Below are positions 1 to 7,388 of a DNA stretch of 14,396 nt, in pieces. Origin of the DNA: Bacteroidales bacterium M5 (GTDB taxonomy: Bacteria; Bacteroidota; Bacteroidia; Bacteroidales; Muribaculaceae); the NCBI GenBank assembly GCA_001689535.1, contig LUJP01000086.1, positions 1-14,396 of the forward strand. The letters are read 5' to 3'. How positions within the stretch are numbered: the first letter of the stretch is position 1; every line of letters starts with the position of its first letter. A program made the translations under genes and the position numbers. The notes beneath the pieces were generated by a model. The model was not told the origin of the DNA, did not search any database, and saw only the letters and a program-made list of their open reading frames with translations.

Positions 1-123
1 CACGCTTTCAAGAGCCACATTCTCACCAAGAAGACCAAAAAGCAGAAACGTAACCTCACACACTTCACTGTTGTGGCCAAGACCGATGTGAAGGGTGTAA
101 AGGAACTTCTCGCTCTGAGATAA
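1..123 (+). CDS. rpmI: 50S ribosomal protein L35, 3' part
   Basis: The first 40 codons of the window, read in frame 1 to the TAA at 121-123, give the C-terminal two thirds of ribosomal protein L35. It starts HAFKSHILTKKTKKQKRNL, very rich in Lys/Arg, with the family's typical KSHILTKKT core, and ends in KELLALR. L35 is normally about 65 residues, so roughly 25 N-terminal residues and the start lie left of the window. L35 is a small basic protein of the large ribosomal subunit. It is followed by rplT, the usual infC-rpmI-rplT order, so infC probably precedes it outside the window. The identification is firm because both sequence and neighbour agree. Confidence 0.95.
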   Translation, partial: HAFKSHILTKKTKKQKRNLTHFTVVAKTDVKGVKELLALR

Positions 124-255
124 TACGGCTTCAAGGCTTCTCGAAATCCACAATTTAATTCGTGAATTTATATTCCTTTTATTAACCGAACGCTTAGCAC
201 AGAAGAGTTCCGGACCTCAAAGCCGGACCGCTAACTTTCAAAAAACAACAAAACA

Positions 256-606
256 ATGCCAAGATCAGTAAATCATGTAGCTTCAAGAGCTCGCAGAAAG
301 AAAATCTTAAAACTCACCCGCGGATACTTCGGTTGCCGCCGCAATGTATGGACCGTTGCCAAGAACACCTGGGAAAAAGGTCTTACATACGCTTACCGTG
401 ACCGTAAAGATAAAAAGCGCAACTTCCGCGCTCTGTGGATTCAGCGTATCAACGCTGCCGCACGCATGGAGGACCTCAGCTATTCCAAGCTGATGGGTCT
501 TATCCACAAGTCGGGCATCGAAATCAACCGCAAGGTGCTCGCTGATCTCGCTCTCAACAACCCCGCCGCTTTCAAGGCCGTTGTTGACAAAGTGAAGAAC
601 GCCTGA
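256..606 (+). CDS. rplT: 50S ribosomal protein L20
   Basis: A complete 116-residue protein with the L20 family signature: the start MPRSVNHVASRARRKKILKL, then GYFGCRRN, and the C-terminal half with YSKLMGLIHKSGIEINRKVLADLA. L20 binds 23S rRNA early in large-subunit assembly and in several bacteria represses its own operon. The N-terminal third is extended and basic, while the C-terminal globular part carries the autoregulatory RNA-binding surface in studied homologues. Length is normal (115-120). It lies 132 bases after rpmI, a gap larger than usual for this pair, with no promoter I could recognise. The ATG at 256 is preceded by an A-rich leader typical of Bacteroidetes rather than a Shine-Dalgarno sequence. 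A strong terminator follows 24 bases after the stop. Confidence 0.97.
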   Translation: MPRSVNHVASRARRKKILKLTRGYFGCRRNVWTVAKNTWEKGLTYAYRDRKDKKRNFRALWIQRINAAARMEDLSYSKLMGLIHKSGIEINRKVLADLALNNPAAFKAVVDKVKNA

Positions 607-630
607 ACCTGAATAGGTAAAAGATAAGGC

Positions 631-671
631 CGGGAGCGCGAATGAGCAATCATTCGCGCTCCCGTTTTTTT
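631..671 (+). terminator. intrinsic terminator of the rpmI-rplT operon
   Basis: A perfect 15-base-pair stem (arms 631-645 and 650-664, CGGGAGCGCGAATGA with its exact complement) is closed by a GCAA tetraloop of GNRA type and followed by seven T residues (665-671). It sits 24 bases after the rplT stop. This is a textbook rho-independent terminator for rightward transcription. Confidence 0.95.
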
Positions 672-1102
672 GTGTTGGCTGGAATTATTTTGGAGGGGAA
701 TCCGACGGCCGGAGGCCGACGTCCCTAGGCGCGGAGAAAGGGGATAGAATTGCGAAAAGTAGGGATGGCGGTAATTTGAGTTTAGTAACACATTCCGGTT
801 TGCGTACCTGAGGGGAGGGTCTGTTGTATTGATTTTCATTAAGACATACGGAGTTATGTTAAAAATAAATGTAAATGTTAAATGTTGAAACATTAGTAAA
901 TGTGTATTGTTTGAATTTTAAAAAGTGTGATAAAAAAGAAATACAACTCTTCCTCTTCCAGATCTATAAAATATCTTATCTGATATGCTCTTACAAGCCG
1001 TTTCACCACGGCGCTCTTCCTCCTTTAAAGCAACCGCAACGATTCTTAAGGAGTACATAATGTCGATAATTCCCTTAATTCTCAACAAAAGTCCAATTCA
1101 AA
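672..1102. other. gene-free intergenic region upstream of the porin operon
   Basis: About 430 bases between the rplT terminator and the porin start. I see no convincing gene. The left part holds a small GC-rich inverted repeat (CGGCC GGA GGCCG, 706-718). The middle (about 855-935) is strongly AT-rich, with several AAATGT-like repeats and a possible promoter. The right part contains a short open frame with a good ribosome-binding site that runs into the porin gene (see the entry at 1060). The long leader would leave room for regulation of the downstream transport operon, but no known riboswitch was recognised. Confidence 0.6.
884..913 (+). promoter_or_regulatory. possible Bacteroidetes-type promoter for the porin operon
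   Basis: GTTG at 884-887 and TATTGTTTG at 905-913 approximate the Bacteroidetes -33 (TTTG) and -7 (TAnnTTTG) elements. The -7 element has one extra base and the gap is 17 rather than the usual 19-20, so this is a weak call. If correct, the transcript would have a leader of roughly 180 bases before the porin start. Confidence 0.3.
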
Positions 1103-1245
1103 ATGAAAGCTTCTGCAACATTCTTAACCGCATTGGTTGTGTGTTTTGCACAAAACGTGGCTGCCCAGGATTCCGTTTCCGTTGCGGATCGGTCAAACAA
1201 AATCGAAATCGTCCGCATGACCCCAGAGGTGGCAGGTATTCTTAA
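1060..1245 (+). other. short upstream frame with strong Shine-Dalgarno, overlapping the porin start
   Basis: A 61-codon frame starting at ATG 1060 is preceded by TTAAGGAG (1046-1053) at ideal spacing, rare in this window. It begins MSIIPLILNKSPIQNES and continues, out of frame, over the first 48 codons of the porin gene. The protein resembles nothing I know, and its second half is probably just the shadow of the porin reading frame. It may be a non-functional frame, or a leader peptide whose translation affects initiation at 1103. The ribosome-binding site is the only positive evidence. Confidence 0.25.
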
Positions 1246-2434
1246 AAAGACAAGACCGGTGGAGAACAAGTCTATCCCTGTTCCCAAATTTGCTGTCAAA
1301 TCGGCCAACAACAACTTTATTCTCACCATAGGCGGTTCAATCACACCAGTTTTAGGCTATGACATAGGCAATAACCTTTACAAGCAGTCAGATGCCGGCA
1401 TTAGCTTTGTGACATCGGCCATTCCCGTGCCGGCTACTGCAGGACATAAAAGCGATTTCTATATCAATCCCATCAACGGTTCGGTAGATCTGCAGGTTGT
1501 GGGTCTGGCAGGAACCGACAATGAGATTTCGGGTTATGTGAAAATCGGTACAAACGGCATCGATCCGAGCATTGTGCTTCAGCGAGCCTACATCACCTGG
1601 CGACGTTTTACCGCCGGTATGAAGCTTACACTGTTCCAGGACGACTATGCCTGCCAGCCTCCCACAATCGACCCCGAAGGCCCGTCGGGATGCGTGAGCA
1701 ACGTAGCTTACGAAATTTCCTATAAGTCGAAATCCTACAATGGTTTCCGCTTTGCCATAGGTCTGGATATGCCTACGTTCTACTCTTCCAACGGCTACTA
1801 TCGCGGCAAGGACTATCCGGAGGAATACGGCAAGCAGGTGATAGGAAGCGCCGAGCAGCTTGTCCCCGATATCCCGGCCTGGGTTGAGTATTCCTTCTCG
1901 GAGTGGAACCGCGTGCGCCTGTCGGGTATTCTGCGCAATTTCGCCTATCGCGACCTTGTGGCCGGCAAGACCAGGCACATGGCCGGATGGGGTGCGATGC
2001 TTTCCGGCAATCTCTCGCCTTCGCCCAAAGTGATATTCTACTATCAGTTCGCTTACGGCCGCGGTATAGGCAGTTATCTGCAGGATATTGCCGGCAAGCC
2101 TCTCTCGTTTGTGCCGAAGGATGCCGAACTCGGACGCATGTCCTCGTCGCCGATGATGGGCCTCAACTTCGGTGTAAGCTATAATCCCACTTCCAAGCTT
2201 CAGTTCAATGCCATGGCCTCGCAGTCGAGAATATGGAACGTGCGTGAATACTGCAACGCTCTTCCCGAATCGGAGAACTACCGTTATGCGCTGTATGCCG
2301 CCGTAAACTGCTTCTACAATATCACTCCTTATCTTCAGTGGGGTGTTGAATGCCTCTGGGGACATCGCCAGACCTGGAACATAGGCGGCGCACACGACAC
2401 CCGCATACAGACTCAGCTCGCATTCACTTTCTGA
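1103..2434 (+). CDS. DcaP-like outer-membrane porin
   Basis: A 443-residue outer-membrane beta-barrel. Residues 1-21 form a Sec signal peptide with a hydrophobic core and a likely cut after VAA (before QDSVSV). After a short linker the barrel begins near FILTIGGSITPVLGYD. The protein alternates amphipathic strands and ends in QTQLAFTF, with the terminal Phe needed for barrel assembly. The stretch MKLTLFQDDYACQPPTIDPE followed by GPSG resembles the DcaP/OprP-type motif in which a Leu/Gly-Gln-Thr strand leads into a Pro-Thr-Asp-x-x-Gly-Pro loop. I infer a general or anion/acid-preferring diffusion channel that lets small solutes cross the outer membrane. It is the first gene of a four-gene unit and lies 49 bases before the MFS carrier, so it probably supplies substrate to that carrier. 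The ATG at 1103 is chosen because it gives the complete signal peptide. The fold is quite sure; the subfamily is less so. Confidence 0.75.
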   Translation: MKASATFLTALVVCFAQNVAAQDSVSVADRSNKIEIVRMTPEVAGILKKTRPVENKSIPVPKFAVKSANNNFILTIGGSITPVLGYDIGNNLYKQSDAGISFVTSAIPVPATAGHKSDFYINPINGSVDLQVVGLAGTDNEISGYVKIGTNGIDPSIVLQRAYITWRRFTAGMKLTLFQDDYACQPPTIDPEGPSGCVSNVAYEISYKSKSYNGFRFAIGLDMPTFYSSNGYYRGKDYPEEYGKQVIGSAEQLVPDIPAWVEYSFSEWNRVRLSGILRNFAYRDLVAGKTRHMAGWGAMLSGNLSPSPKVIFYYQFAYGRGIGSYLQDIAGKPLSFVPKDAELGRMSSSPMMGLNFGVSYNPTSKLQFNAMASQSRIWNVREYCNALPESENYRYALYAAVNCFYNITPYLQWGVECLWGHRQTWNIGGAHDTRIQTQLAFTF

Positions 2435-2483
2435 GAATCATCTCCAGCGAGAATCAATATTAATCATTCAAATATATAACATT

Positions 2484-3887
2484 ATGAAAGGTATTCAATC
2501 AGGCTACGGCAGCAAGCTTCTGCCGTTGTGGGCCGTGTTCAACCTGTATGTGATATTTATATGCACATCAATCCCCGGTCTGGCCATCTCGCCTATAATG
2601 GGAGATCTTACCAAAATCTTCCCGGGAACCACGCAGTTCGAGACCCAGCTGCTCGAAATCGGTCCTAACATCGCTGCCATTCCCTTCGTGTTTCTCGGAG
2701 GCTGGATAGGCACCAAGTTCAACAACAACAAGCTTACCACATGGACGTGCCTGGTATACGGCATATGCGGCGTGCTGTTCTTCTTCGTGCCCAACATGGT
2801 GACGCTGATAGTGCTCAGCTTCCTCATCGGCATCTTCGCTGGTATCCTCAGCCCGCTGTCGACCGCTTTTATCGCCGATATGTTTGCAGGCAAACAGCGT
2901 ACAGCACAGTACGGTTATACTTCGGCCACCCTCAACCTCGTGCTTATGGCCTGTGTGATTGCCACCGGTTATCTTGCAAAAATCGACTGGCGTCTGCCAT
3001 TCGCCATCTATCTGCTTCCCTTTATTCCTCTGATTTTCGCCAAAGGATTCAAGAAGTATGTAACCGAGCCGGTGGACATCCGCAAGACCGACGCACAGAA
3101 GCTCAACGCTCCCAAGGTTCATTACAAGTTCAGCAAGGAAGTCAATATGGGTATGCTCGTGCGCTATTGCGTATACTATTTCGTGATCACCTTCGTGATT
3201 GCAGCAATCAGCCTTTACATACCTTTCCGTTACACCAACTCCTCGACCGCAGGCGATCTTACCTCGATTCTGTTCTTTGGCATCATGGCCTCTGGTTATA
3301 CCCTGAACTGGTGTCTTAAGATTTTGAAAAAGACGGTGGCTATCTCCGTAATGGTAGCCGTGGGAATCGGTTTCCTTCTCATGTCGATAACCAGCAATGT
3401 ATTCATTGTGGGTCTCGGTATTCTTATCGCCACTTACTTCTACGGCGTAGCCCAGCCTTACTACTATGACCGCCTGTCGCAGGCTTCATCGCGTGTGGCT
3501 CTTACCCTCACTCTGGCATGGTTCGCTTCCATGGACTCGATTGGCAACGTGGTGGCCGCTCCCGTAATCGACGGTATCGCCAAACTGTTCCATACCTCCA
3601 CTTCCGCCAACCCGCTTATCGCCTTCAAGATCTGTATGTATCTGAGCTTCGCAGGCCTGATTGTGGTGATAATCCGTAAGCTTATACTTGCCGGAAAGAA
3701 TCATGATAACAACCGCGGAATTTCCGATGGAACCGTTCATATAGGTTCAGTTCAGCCTATAGCCGTTGGCACTTCAGCCACGTCCACTGTTTCCGCCCCC
3801 AAGGCATCTGCCGTGGAGACCGCTCCCAAATCACAGTCCGCTCCTTCGGTCTCGGAGCACTCTGCCACTTCCAAGTCAGATAAATGA
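2484..3887 (+). CDS. MFS transporter with Ser/Ala-rich C-terminal tail
   Basis: A 467-residue inner-membrane protein of the major facilitator superfamily. About 12 hydrophobic helices fall between residues 12 and 402, split by a charged central loop near 188-220. The loop between helices 2 and 3 (GGWIGTKFNNNK, about 72-83) corresponds to MFS motif A, although the usual acidic residue is absent. The sequence ACVIATGYLAKIDWRLPFAI around 156-175 has the common carrier pattern in which a helix ends in a short loop and W-R before the next helix. Residues from about 403 to the end are a predicted disordered cytoplasmic tail rich in Ser, Thr, Ala and Pro (for example TSATSTVSAPKASAV), which is unusual for carriers. 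The gene lies between a porin (49 bases) and two hydrolases (43 bases), so it probably imports the substrate they cleave, or exports a product. Substrate unknown. Confidence 0.85.
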   Translation: MKGIQSGYGSKLLPLWAVFNLYVIFICTSIPGLAISPIMGDLTKIFPGTTQFETQLLEIGPNIAAIPFVFLGGWIGTKFNNNKLTTWTCLVYGICGVLFFFVPNMVTLIVLSFLIGIFAGILSPLSTAFIADMFAGKQRTAQYGYTSATLNLVLMACVIATGYLAKIDWRLPFAIYLLPFIPLIFAKGFKKYVTEPVDIRKTDAQKLNAPKVHYKFSKEVNMGMLVRYCVYYFVITFVIAAISLYIPFRYTNSSTAGDLTSILFFGIMASGYTLNWCLKILKKTVAISVMVAVGIGFLLMSITSNVFIVGLGILIATYFYGVAQPYYYDRLSQASSRVALTLTLAWFASMDSIGNVVAAPVIDGIAKLFHTSTSANPLIAFKICMYLSFAGLIVVIIRKLILAGKNHDNNRGISDGTVHIGSVQPIAVGTSATSTVSAPKASAVETAPKSQSAPSVSEHSATSKSDK

Positions 3888-3930
3888 CTATAACCTCAAA
3901 GACTTTGTAAAATCACCTAATTAATAGTTT

Positions 3931-5583
3931 ATGTACACTCCTAATTTCAAAAACACCGAGCCCCGCGAGTATGTGTTGAACGAGTACACACGCGGCTACG
4001 CCCAGTGTGTTGACAACAACTGGAACTATGCCGTCTATGCACAGGATCCTACTGTAAGCATTTATCAGAATGAGTACAATGCAGGCTATGTGCAGGGCAA
4101 AATCCAGACCAATAAGGTAATCAAGGCCACACGAAACAATACCTGGCGATGGTATGTGCTCGATGAAGGCCCCGGCGCCAACTCAACCCAGATACCCCCG
4201 AACGGTGTGGAAATCGCCGTAAAGCATCTTACTCAGAACTACAATTATCTTACCGATATTGTGGAGAAGAATCTTGCCGACGTGAAGTTCCAGAGCCTTG
4301 CACGACTCATGTACCGCATGCTGGGCATATATCACGGTGCGGCCGACAAGGAGCCGTTGAAAGACGTCAAGTTCGCTGACCTCAAGCTTGCCAATATGGA
4401 TCCCGAGGATTCAAAGATGCATACCGGCGATGACCCTCTGACTTTCATCGACATCTACTTCCTCAACGCCCAGATGGACCTCTGGGATGCTGCCGGAAAA
4501 GAACTCGGCGTAGCTCTCAACCAGCTTGAGAAGGATGTGGAGGAAAAGACACTCCATGCCGGAGAGAAGGATCCGCTGAAATGGAAACCCGGCGACTGCT
4601 CCGGTTTCGTGAAGAAAATGCCTGACGGGCAGATTTTCTGGACACATACGAGCTGGTGCTGCTTCTTCGCCCAGACATGTGCCATGACCTACGTGATCGG
4701 CGAGGATTTCCTCACACAGAATTCTTTCTGCCCCGGCCAGTTCGGTTCCAATACCGATTTCGGTTTCAACGGTCACGGCATCGGTTTCAACGAGACCACC
4801 GAGACTTATTTCTATAACGAGTCGAAGACACTCGGCATCTGGCTCACATGGCGTGCTGCCGCTGCTGAATTCTTCTCGAAATCCATCGATGAGTTCTATG
4901 ACTACGTGAAACTCGACAATACCGGCACATACCTCAACGCCTACATGCTCGTTGATGCCTACAAGGGTGAATTCGGCATGATCGACATGAGCTACGCACG
5001 CTTCGCCCTGTTCAAATCAGATGGCAAGGAGCTTAAGGTAGAGGATTCCACCGGCTACGTTCCCAATTTCCTCGACTGGGATCATCACATGGTGACCGTA
5101 GACCACGTTCTCGGATGCAACAATCCAAGCTACAAACGTATATGGCGCGAACTCGAAACGATTGACGGCGCTCCCAAACGCCGTTATCAGCTGTGGCGCA
5201 ATATTCCCAATGTACGCACTATGGACGACGCCAAGAACCTTGTTACATACAACGAGAGCCTCGAACCTATCTCGATTGCCGGACGCTGGGACAAGAACTA
5301 CGGTACCTCGGAATTCCTCCGCTACCAGCCCCACGGATCAATCGATGCCAAGGCATTCGGCACAAATGAAATCAAGGAAGTGCTTGCCAATCTGTCTATG
5401 AAACCATCCATCAACGGCACCAAAACGTCATTCTGGATGAAATTCGGAAGCGCATATATCGACGGTACTCCGTTTATCTGGTCTGATTCTATCTGGGCCA
5501 AATTCAAGGAGCCTGAAGAGGTTGACTGCATCCCCGACGCTATCGACGGGCAGTGGAACCGCGTAAAGATGTTCATGGAGTAA
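3931..5583 (+). CDS. phospholipase B-like Ntn-hydrolase, first tandem copy
   Basis: A 550-residue protein that I assign to the phospholipase B-like (PF04916, lysosomal PLBD1/2) family of N-terminal-nucleophile hydrolases. Family landmarks appear in order. DNNWNYAVYAQ to NEYNAGYVQGK (28-56) matches the GW..L to AGY.EG entry. Cys223 in PGDCSGFVKKMPDG matches the C-S-A-x-I-K nucleophile segment, followed by WTHTSW (237-242) and FNETT near 290. LDNTGTYLNAYMLVD (328-342) matches NSGTYNNQWM.VD. RYQLWRNI (418-425), GSIDAK (469-474) and PFIWS (514-518) match the C-terminal landmarks. In that family the enzyme autocleaves before the Cys, which becomes the nucleophile that breaks an amide or ester bond. 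No signal peptide is visible, so I infer cytoplasmic action on a molecule imported by the preceding carrier. Family fit is strong, substrate unknown. A C45-type acyltransferase is the nearest alternative. Confidence 0.8.
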   Translation: MYTPNFKNTEPREYVLNEYTRGYAQCVDNNWNYAVYAQDPTVSIYQNEYNAGYVQGKIQTNKVIKATRNNTWRWYVLDEGPGANSTQIPPNGVEIAVKHLTQNYNYLTDIVEKNLADVKFQSLARLMYRMLGIYHGAADKEPLKDVKFADLKLANMDPEDSKMHTGDDPLTFIDIYFLNAQMDLWDAAGKELGVALNQLEKDVEEKTLHAGEKDPLKWKPGDCSGFVKKMPDGQIFWTHTSWCCFFAQTCAMTYVIGEDFLTQNSFCPGQFGSNTDFGFNGHGIGFNETTETYFYNESKTLGIWLTWRAAAAEFFSKSIDEFYDYVKLDNTGTYLNAYMLVDAYKGEFGMIDMSYARFALFKSDGKELKVEDSTGYVPNFLDWDHHMVTVDHVLGCNNPSYKRIWRELETIDGAPKRRYQLWRNIPNVRTMDDAKNLVTYNESLEPISIAGRWDKNYGTSEFLRYQPHGSIDAKAFGTNEIKEVLANLSMKPSINGTKTSFWMKFGSAYIDGTPFIWSDSIWAKFKEPEEVDCIPDAIDGQWNRVKMFME

Positions 5584-5634
5584 ACCGCAGATCAGCTCGA
5601 TTAATAGGTAAAATATCTAAACATAAGACAAATC

Positions 5635-7293
5635 ATGGCAAAATACACCCCCAAATTCAAAAATACAGAAGCCACACAGTTTGTGCTCGACGAGTACACC
5701 TGCGGTTTCGCCCAGTGTGTGGACAACAACTGGAACTATGCTATCTATGCCCAGAATCCCGGTGTAAGCATTTTCCAGAATGAATATAACGCCGGCTACG
5801 TTCAGGGAAAGGTGCAGACAGGCGAACTCATTCTCGTCACCCGCAATAACTCCTGGAAGAACTTTCTGGTAGGCTCAACACCTCAGGATGCCATTTCGGT
5901 GGAAGTTAAGCCCGGGTATCTCACCGCGGCCGCCGAGACTATCATCCAGAATTATAATTATACCTGCGACTGGGTTGCCCAGCGCAAGGACGACCCGATG
6001 GTAGAGAAAATAGCCCGTCTGATGTTCCGTCAGCTCGGAATCTACGAGGGTGCCGTAGGCGCCGTTCCCCGCAAGAACGTGGGCTACGCCGACCTGGCTC
6101 TTTCATCCTATGGCCCCGAGCAGAGCAAACTCGGTGCCGGTGATACTCCGCTTTCGTTCCTTGATGTGATTTTCATCAACTCACAGTATGATCTCTTCGA
6201 CTGCATAGGCGACAAGATAGGTCTGGTGATGGGTTACGGCACGGCAAAGAAAGAAGGAACGAAAGGCGCTGGTTCTTCCAATGAAGGCCGCGAGAAACCC
6301 GAACACTGCACGGCATTCACCAAGATGATGCCTGACGGAAACACTTTCTGGACACACAATTCTTGGTGCTGCTTCTGGGCCCAGTCGTGCGCCGTGACTT
6401 ACTGCATAGGCGAAGACTTCGTGACGCAGAACGCCAACTGCCAGGGCCAGTTCGGTTCCAATACCGATTTCGGCTTCAACGGCAACGGCATAGGCTTCAA
6501 CGAAACCACCCACGTGGACCTTTACGACAAGACCAAGGTGCTGGGAATATGGCTTACCTACCGTTCGGCAGCTGCCGAGCAGTTCTCGCACACCATCCAG
6601 GAGTTCTACGATTATTGCAAGCTCGACAACACAGGCACATACCTCAACGGTTATCATCTGGTTGATGCCAATACCGGCGAGATAGGCCTTGTGGAGATGA
6701 GCTATAACCGTACGGTGCTCTTTGTCTGCGACGGCAAGACCATCAAGCAGACCGACTCCACCGGATATGAGCCTACATTCCTGGACTATGACCACCATCT
6801 GATTACTCCTACCCATATTTTCGGTGTTAACCAGCCTATAAACTGGTGGGTGGGCTACGAGCTCGAAAGCATGAACCTGCGCCCGATGCGCCGTAACCAG
6901 CTCTGGGACCGCATAGACACCGTTACGGATATTGATTCGGCCAAAGCCCTTATCACTTACACAGAGGACCGTGAGCCGCTTTCAATCTACGGACGCTGGG
7001 ACCTGGGCTACGGCACTACCGAGATGCACCGCACACGCCCCGACGGTTCGGTGGACGCCAAGGCTTGCTCTACCGACATGATAAAGGAAGTGCTTGCCAA
7101 CCTAAGCCGCAAACCTTCGATTACCGGCACCAAGACCTCGTTCTGGATGAAGTATGGCACAGCACACGTGCGTCATCTGCCGTTCATCTGGAGCCAATCG
7201 CAGTGGGCCGACATGAAGCAGCCTGAAGAGGTTGACTGCGTGCCCGACGCACTCGACGGCCGCTGGAACCGCGTGAAGATGTTTATGGAATAA
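5635..7293 (+). CDS. phospholipase B-like Ntn-hydrolase, second tandem copy
   Basis: A 552-residue paralogue of the preceding gene, similar along its whole length. Shared stretches include CVDNNWNYA, FGSNTDFGFNG, NEYNAGYVQGK and the identical ending WNRVKMFME. The probable nucleophile is Cys225 in PEHCTAFTKMMPDG, followed by WTHNSW, FNETT, LDNTGTYLNGYHLVD, RNQLWDRI, GSVDAK and PFIWS. The main difference is just before the Cys: a longer Lys/Gly/Ser-rich linker (about 203-221) where autocleavage would occur, and Glu-His-Cys-Thr instead of Gly-Asp-Cys-Ser. The copies may therefore differ in maturation or substrate, or may form a mixed complex. No signal peptide. The gap to the first copy is 51 bases and a terminator follows the stop, so this is the last gene of the unit. 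The level of divergence suggests an old duplication rather than a recent one. Confidence 0.8.
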   Translation: MAKYTPKFKNTEATQFVLDEYTCGFAQCVDNNWNYAIYAQNPGVSIFQNEYNAGYVQGKVQTGELILVTRNNSWKNFLVGSTPQDAISVEVKPGYLTAAAETIIQNYNYTCDWVAQRKDDPMVEKIARLMFRQLGIYEGAVGAVPRKNVGYADLALSSYGPEQSKLGAGDTPLSFLDVIFINSQYDLFDCIGDKIGLVMGYGTAKKEGTKGAGSSNEGREKPEHCTAFTKMMPDGNTFWTHNSWCCFWAQSCAVTYCIGEDFVTQNANCQGQFGSNTDFGFNGNGIGFNETTHVDLYDKTKVLGIWLTYRSAAAEQFSHTIQEFYDYCKLDNTGTYLNGYHLVDANTGEIGLVEMSYNRTVLFVCDGKTIKQTDSTGYEPTFLDYDHHLITPTHIFGVNQPINWWVGYELESMNLRPMRRNQLWDRIDTVTDIDSAKALITYTEDREPLSIYGRWDLGYGTTEMHRTRPDGSVDAKACSTDMIKEVLANLSRKPSITGTKTSFWMKYGTAHVRHLPFIWSQSQWADMKQPEEVDCVPDALDGRWNRVKMFME

Positions 7294-7315
7294 TTTTCGA
7301 AAGTCATTAATAAAG

Positions 7316-7363
7316 CCGGAGGGCAAAGCGGAACGAATCCGTTTTGCCCTCCGGTCTTTTTTT
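7316..7363 (+). terminator. intrinsic terminator of the porin-MFS-hydrolase operon
   Basis: A 17-base-pair stem with one G-U pair (arms 7316-7332 and 7338-7354) and a five-base loop ACGAA is followed by TCTTTTTTT (7355-7363). It begins 23 bases after the second hydrolase stop and lies between convergent genes. On the minus strand the sequence after the stem is only moderately T-rich (CTTTATTAA), so termination of gpmI from the other side would be weaker. Confidence 0.92.
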
Positions 7364-7388
7364 ATCGGGATGTCCCGGAAGCGGGAGA

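Noticed and set aside
124..255. L20 leader-type autoregulatory structure between rpmI and rplT
   Set aside because: Only a weak five-base stem (TCCGG/CCGGA near 209-227) is visible; not enough to call a regulatory element.
875..1060. 61-codon plus-strand frame in the intergenic region
   Set aside because: No ribosome-binding site, unusual composition from AT-rich DNA, no family resemblance; it overlaps the likely promoter.
1388..2395. 335-codon open frame on the minus strand
   Set aside because: It lies wholly antisense to the porin gene, has no recognisable domain, and its residue pattern is what the complement of a codon-biased gene gives.
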